A stretch of DNA of 64,000 nt from Candidatus Thorarchaeota archaeon (GTDB taxonomy: Archaea > Asgardarchaeota > Thorarchaeia > Thorarchaeales > Thorarchaeaceae), in NCBI GenBank assembly GCA_004524445.1, contig SDNP01000007.1, forward strand, positions 1 to 64,000, written 5' to 3'. Positions 61,214-64,000 of the stretch are shown here, one piece after another. The translations under genes and the position numbers were made by a program. The first letter of the stretch is position 1. The number at the start of each line of letters is the position of its first letter. The notes under the pieces were generated by a model. That model saw only the letters and a program-made list of their open reading frames with translations, did no database searches and had not been told where the DNA came from.

Positions 61214-62287
61214 ATGTCAGTTCTTTTCGACCCGTTCAAGATTGGATCGATGCAGCTAAAAAATCGCCTTATGCGTAGTGCTACAACTTCTGCTTTCTCA
61301 AGACCTGATGGAACTATTCGTCCTGCTATTGTAGAGTTATACTCGGATTTGGCCAAAGGCGGAACGGGACTCATTGTAAAAGGTCATCTCTATGTCTTGG
61401 AGACTGGAAAGGCCCATGAAGGCATGGCGGGAATAAGTGACGACAAGCACATTTCCGGATTGAAAGAAATCACAAAGGCTGTTCATGAGCATAACGGGAA
61501 GATAGTCGCTCAGCTCAATCATGCTGGCATCAATCATAAGGGTGATCGTGCAGGCCCAAGCGAATATAAGGGGGATAATTGGCAATCCAGGGCGTTATTA
61601 GAGAACGAAATCGAAGAAATCATCGATGCATTCGGTGATGCCGCTGAGAGGGCGCTACAAGCTGATTTTGATGGTGTTCAAATACATGGCGCTCATGGAT
61701 ACCTGATTAGTCAGTTCCTTAGTAAACTGGTAAACACCAGAGATGACCAGTGGGGTGGCAGCCTCAATAAAAGGATGAACCTTCTCATACGGGTATATGA
61801 TGAGATTCGTAGAAGGGTGGGGAGGGTCCCATTGTTGCTTAAACTCAACAGTGATGACTTCAGCCCAAATGGATTCACTATAGAAGACAGTATTCGGGTT
61901 GCCCAAGTGATGTATGAGAAAGGGATTGATATCATTGAGATAAGCGGGGGCGGCATCGGAAGAAGGCAAGATCTCAGATCTCGTGCGGAACATGACGATG
62001 ATACATTCAGCGAACTTGCTTTTGCGGGACATGCTGCGAGAATTCGAAACCATACTGGTTCTGCGCCAATGGCATTAGTCAACGGATTTCGTCAACAGAA
62101 AACAATGCAAGCATCAATTGAGAGAGGTTTAGTTGACGTTGTTAGTATGAGTAGGCCCTTTATCCGGGAACCCACCTTGGTCAAAAAACTAAAAGAAGGA
62201 CAAGATGAAGTCCAATGCATCAGATGTGACAAGTGTCTGGGAGAAGACGTCTTCGGAAAAGTCATGTTACAGTGTCAGTTGGATTAA
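61214..62287 (+). CDS. Old Yellow Enzyme-family NADH:flavin oxidoreductase
   Basis: A 357-residue FMN-dependent TIM barrel. LFDPFKIGSMQLKNRLMRSAT, HGAHGYLISQF (with the catalytic His pair), WGGSLNKRMNLLIRVYD and DVVSMSRPFIREP are family blocks in order. The end, CIRCDKCLG, is the remnant of the Cys-rich 4Fe-4S region of the 2,4-dienoyl-CoA reductase group; only two or three of the Cys remain and the flavin/NADH domain is absent. Likely reduces activated alkenes with an unknown donor. Confidence 0.9.
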   Translation: MSVLFDPFKIGSMQLKNRLMRSATTSAFSRPDGTIRPAIVELYSDLAKGGTGLIVKGHLYVLETGKAHEGMAGISDDKHISGLKEITKAVHEHNGKIVAQLNHAGINHKGDRAGPSEYKGDNWQSRALLENEIEEIIDAFGDAAERALQADFDGVQIHGAHGYLISQFLSKLVNTRDDQWGGSLNKRMNLLIRVYDEIRRRVGRVPLLLKLNSDDFSPNGFTIEDSIRVAQVMYEKGIDIIEISGGGIGRRQDLRSRAEHDDDTFSELAFAGHAARIRNHTGSAPMALVNGFRQQKTMQASIERGLVDVVSMSRPFIREPTLVKKLKEGQDEVQCIRCDKCLGEDVFGKVMLQCQLD

Positions 62288-62391
62288 CATCTCCCAGTCA
62301 ATACTCTGGAATTTTTCATCCAAGGCATCAGGACAAAATCCGTCTATATGTGAGATTTGATGACGCTATGCACAGCTGGTAATATTTATAT

Positions 62392-62416
62392 ATGTATATG
62401 ACACCGTACTATACAT
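62392..62416 (+). promoter_or_regulatory. Inverted repeat ATGTAT-N13-ATACAT in the padR promoter
   Basis: ATGTAT (62392-62397) and ATACAT (62411-62416) flank the expected transcript start, just after a TATA-like ATTTATATAT (62383-62392). PadR proteins bind ATGT-N8-ACAT-type palindromes, so this may be the autoregulatory operator. Confidence 0.5.
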
Positions 62417-62453
62417 CATACAGTGTATAACACACAGTGAAAGGCGATATATA

Positions 62454-62846
62454 ATGGACAATACCACACACCAAAAATGGAGTGATGCTCCGAAAAAAGC
62501 ACTCGATGAGTTTGACCGTTGGTCTAAAGAGGTCAAACGCGGAGCAGCATCTCTTGCCATTCTGGCTGTTCTTGAAGAACAGGAGGCTTATGGTTATGAG
62601 ATCGTCAGACAACTCAGTGAGCGTGTTTCATTCCTGCAACTTGAGCAGGGCACAGTCTATCCTCTCCTTCGTCGACTTGAGAAGAGAGGCCTACTTGCAA
62701 GTGAGTGGAACTATGACGATCCATCAAAGCCAAAGAAATACTATGGATTGACCTCTCCAGGTCAGAGTACGCTTGAGATGATGATGGAAACCTGGGTAAT
62801 ACTATCCCAAGAAATGAATAAGTTGATGAAAGGAGTTGAATTCTAA
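62454..62846 (+). CDS. PadR-family transcriptional regulator
   Basis: A 130-residue PadR protein. The winged helix has SLAILAVLEEQEAYGYEIVRQL and TVYPLLRRLEKRGLLASEW (in pieces), with the C-terminal dimerisation helix after KKYYGLTSPGQ. It overlaps the next gene by one base (TAATG), the typical pairing of PadR with a HAAS-domain membrane protein. An inverted repeat in its promoter suggests autoregulation. Inducer unknown. Confidence 0.93.
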   Translation: MDNTTHQKWSDAPKKALDEFDRWSKEVKRGAASLAILAVLEEQEAYGYEIVRQLSERVSFLQLEQGTVYPLLRRLEKRGLLASEWNYDDPSKPKKYYGLTSPGQSTLEMMMETWVILSQEMNKLMKGVEF

Positions 62847-63916
62847 TGGGCGATTCGCCTAAAGATTTAATCGATAAATATCTAGAACGAGTACGAGTAT
62901 ATCTTCCGGTGGGAAGTGAAGAAACACTACTTGAAATGAGGACCCATCTCATTGAAGAGGCACAAAGGCTAGGAGATGGGAGAATAACGCATGGTTCTGC
63001 TATGATGGCTATTGAACGGTTTGGAGACCCCAAAGAAGCCGCTAATGCATATGCAGGCACTGGGAAGAAAGTGGGTCCGATTCCCGCTGAATATTTCCAT
63101 CCTCTCTTGAGAATTGGATTGATATTAGCAGCATTGAGTGCAGTTTTTATTGTTGCCAGTTACTTCGTGGGATTGGCAGTTCCCGGATTAGGGTTCCTAC
63201 AAAACTTTCCATTTAGTATCCTAGCCATGATTGCTATTTCTCTTGTCTACGCCTTCATTATCATTGGAGGATTGTCTTTATTGGATAGAGGAAAGCCACC
63301 AACAGAAAAGACCACTCTTGAGAGTGTACTTGGCATAGGGAGCGGCGTCTTCAAACCCAAAGGGCGCTGGGAGGCATTAGGTGAGGCTGTGTTTGGAACC
63401 ATTTTTGGCGTCATTTTACTCCTACCCCAAATTATGCTTCTCTTTCGTCCTACGTTTCTAGTATTCCTGTACGCAGGAGCTCTGCTAATCTTTCTTGATG
63501 CTATCAAGGGACTGCTCTTCTTCCTTGCAGGAGAAAACAATGTCACCCTCCTGATACAAGCCGCGATTGCAGCCATGTGGGTTATTCTCGCGGTCTTTCT
63601 CATCAATGTATCATGGCCCCTCGAGTCCTTCTATGTATTCAATGGAGATGTTGGGACCTGGCTGCTCGTGACTGTGGAGGACATCCAGAGTACTCTGCCA
63701 CCTGAAATCAATGTCAGTCTGGGTCTGTCACTTATGTGGATCTTCATCATCTTCATTATCGTAGTGACTAACCTTTGGTCGGTCCTGATATCTGCAATGA
63801 AGATTCCAATGTATCTTGAAGAAGGCAAGGGCTGGTGGTGGCAGGGTAGATGGACTGCTAAGGACTATGAAACCCTTATTGATGTCACGGACATGGATCA
63901 ACAGGCTTCATCATGA
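62846..63916 (+). CDS. PadR-linked HAAS-domain membrane protein
   Basis: A 356-residue protein. Residues 1-75 form the helical HAAS domain (KDLIDKYLERVRVYLP..EMRTHLIEEAQRLG), which is normally encoded next to PadR. About seven membrane segments follow. Such pairs act as membrane sensing systems in bacteria and archaea, but substrates are unknown. A strong hairpin follows its stop. Confidence 0.85.
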   Translation: MGDSPKDLIDKYLERVRVYLPVGSEETLLEMRTHLIEEAQRLGDGRITHGSAMMAIERFGDPKEAANAYAGTGKKVGPIPAEYFHPLLRIGLILAALSAVFIVASYFVGLAVPGLGFLQNFPFSILAMIAISLVYAFIIIGGLSLLDRGKPPTEKTTLESVLGIGSGVFKPKGRWEALGEAVFGTIFGVILLLPQIMLLFRPTFLVFLYAGALLIFLDAIKGLLFFLAGENNVTLLIQAAIAAMWVILAVFLINVSWPLESFYVFNGDVGTWLLVTVEDIQSTLPPEINVSLGLSLMWIFIIFIIVVTNLWSVLISAMKIPMYLEEGKGWWWQGRWTAKDYETLIDVTDMDQQASS

Positions 63917-63967
63917 CCAAGCCATTTGAATGATGGATACAACAATCGGAGTTAAGAATACGTAATA

Positions 63968-63990
63968 GAGAGGAGAAGGCATCTCCTCTC
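63968..63990 (+). terminator. Hairpin after the PadR/HAAS unit
   Basis: GAGAGGAGA (63968-63976) and TCTCCTCTC (63982-63990) are perfect complements with a five-base loop; ATGCCCCTTT follows to the window end, so any T-run may extend beyond it. Confidence 0.6.
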
Positions 63991-64000
63991 ATGCCCCTTT

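Noticed and set aside
1..64000. CRISPR arrays, insertion sequences or prophage
   Set aside because: No repeated spacer-type arrays, transposase or phage structural genes were seen.

Overview
The window is archaeal. It carries archaeal-type ribosomal proteins (uL3, uL4, uL23, uL2), SRP19, Gar1, a TFE-beta/RPC39-like factor, an LSm protein, Trm1, FtsZ with a CdrS-like partner, an intron-bearing tRNA, and a nearly complete tetrahydromethanopterin (H4MPT)/methanofuran C1 branch. Gene starts use GGTG/GAGG-type ribosome binding sites, many genes have AT-rich TATA-like boxes about 25-30 bases upstream of a plausible transcript start, and the GC content is moderate. No methyl-CoM reductase is present. 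The combination (C1-H4MPT genes without mcr, TFE-beta, FtsZ, AMP-forming acetyl-CoA synthetase, membrane pyrophosphatase) would suit an Asgard lineage such as Thorarchaeia, but no eukaryotic-signature gene is present to prove it, so that assignment is inference only.

Layout. 1-9.9 kb: accessory genes, namely a very large unrecognised protein cut by the window edge, a DUF3160 surface protein, a membrane winged-helix protein, a truncated TfoX-like gene, a CPBP protease, a zinc ribbon, an HhH-GPD-like protein and a nuclease-like protein. 9.95-10.18 kb: an apparently unannotated structured RNA closed by an 11-bp terminal stem. 10.2-15.8 kb: a HicB-like/DinB fusion, aldo/keto reductase, flavodiiron protein, membrane proteins and a cupin. 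16.0-20.5 kb: the head of the ribosomal superoperon (uL3-uL4-uL23-uL2) ending in an intrinsic-type terminator, then cdrS-ftsZ. 20.5-24.1 kb: LSm, a 39-residue ORF carrying two copies of an 11-residue motif, the beta and gamma subunits of a 2-oxoacid:ferredoxin oxidoreductase, a MoaD-like protein and a membrane zinc-ribbon protein. 24.2-31.6 kb: a tandem pair of MFS paralogues, a first Mch, tRNA-Thr, small proteins, a GH31 glucosidase and tRNA-Pro. 31.8-37.7 kb: information processing and pyrimidine genes. 37.8-47.3 kb: membrane pyrophosphatase, a TIM-barrel protein, intron-containing tRNA-Ile, thioredoxin, a CoA-transferase/GNAT fusion, an OFA transporter and acetyl-CoA synthetase. 48.4-58.9 kb: the C1 block (FdhD, Mer, Mtd, second Mch, FwdC, Ftr, FwdD, FwdB, FwdA). 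59-64 kb: a membrane protein, an HEFHH metalloprotease-like protein, an Old Yellow Enzyme and a PadR/HAAS pair.

Functionally, Fwd, Ftr, Mch, Mtd and Mer cover every step between CO2 and methyl-H4MPT (or the reverse), with F420-dependent Mtd and Mer. FdhD could serve maturation of the molybdenum/tungsten enzyme FwdB or of a formate dehydrogenase elsewhere. Acetyl-CoA synthetase, the CoA-transferase/GNAT fusion and the K+-independent-type pyrophosphatase point to acetate/acyl-CoA handling with pyrophosphate energy recovery. The features most worth a second look are the structured RNA at 9951-10176 and the repeat microprotein at 21290-21409.
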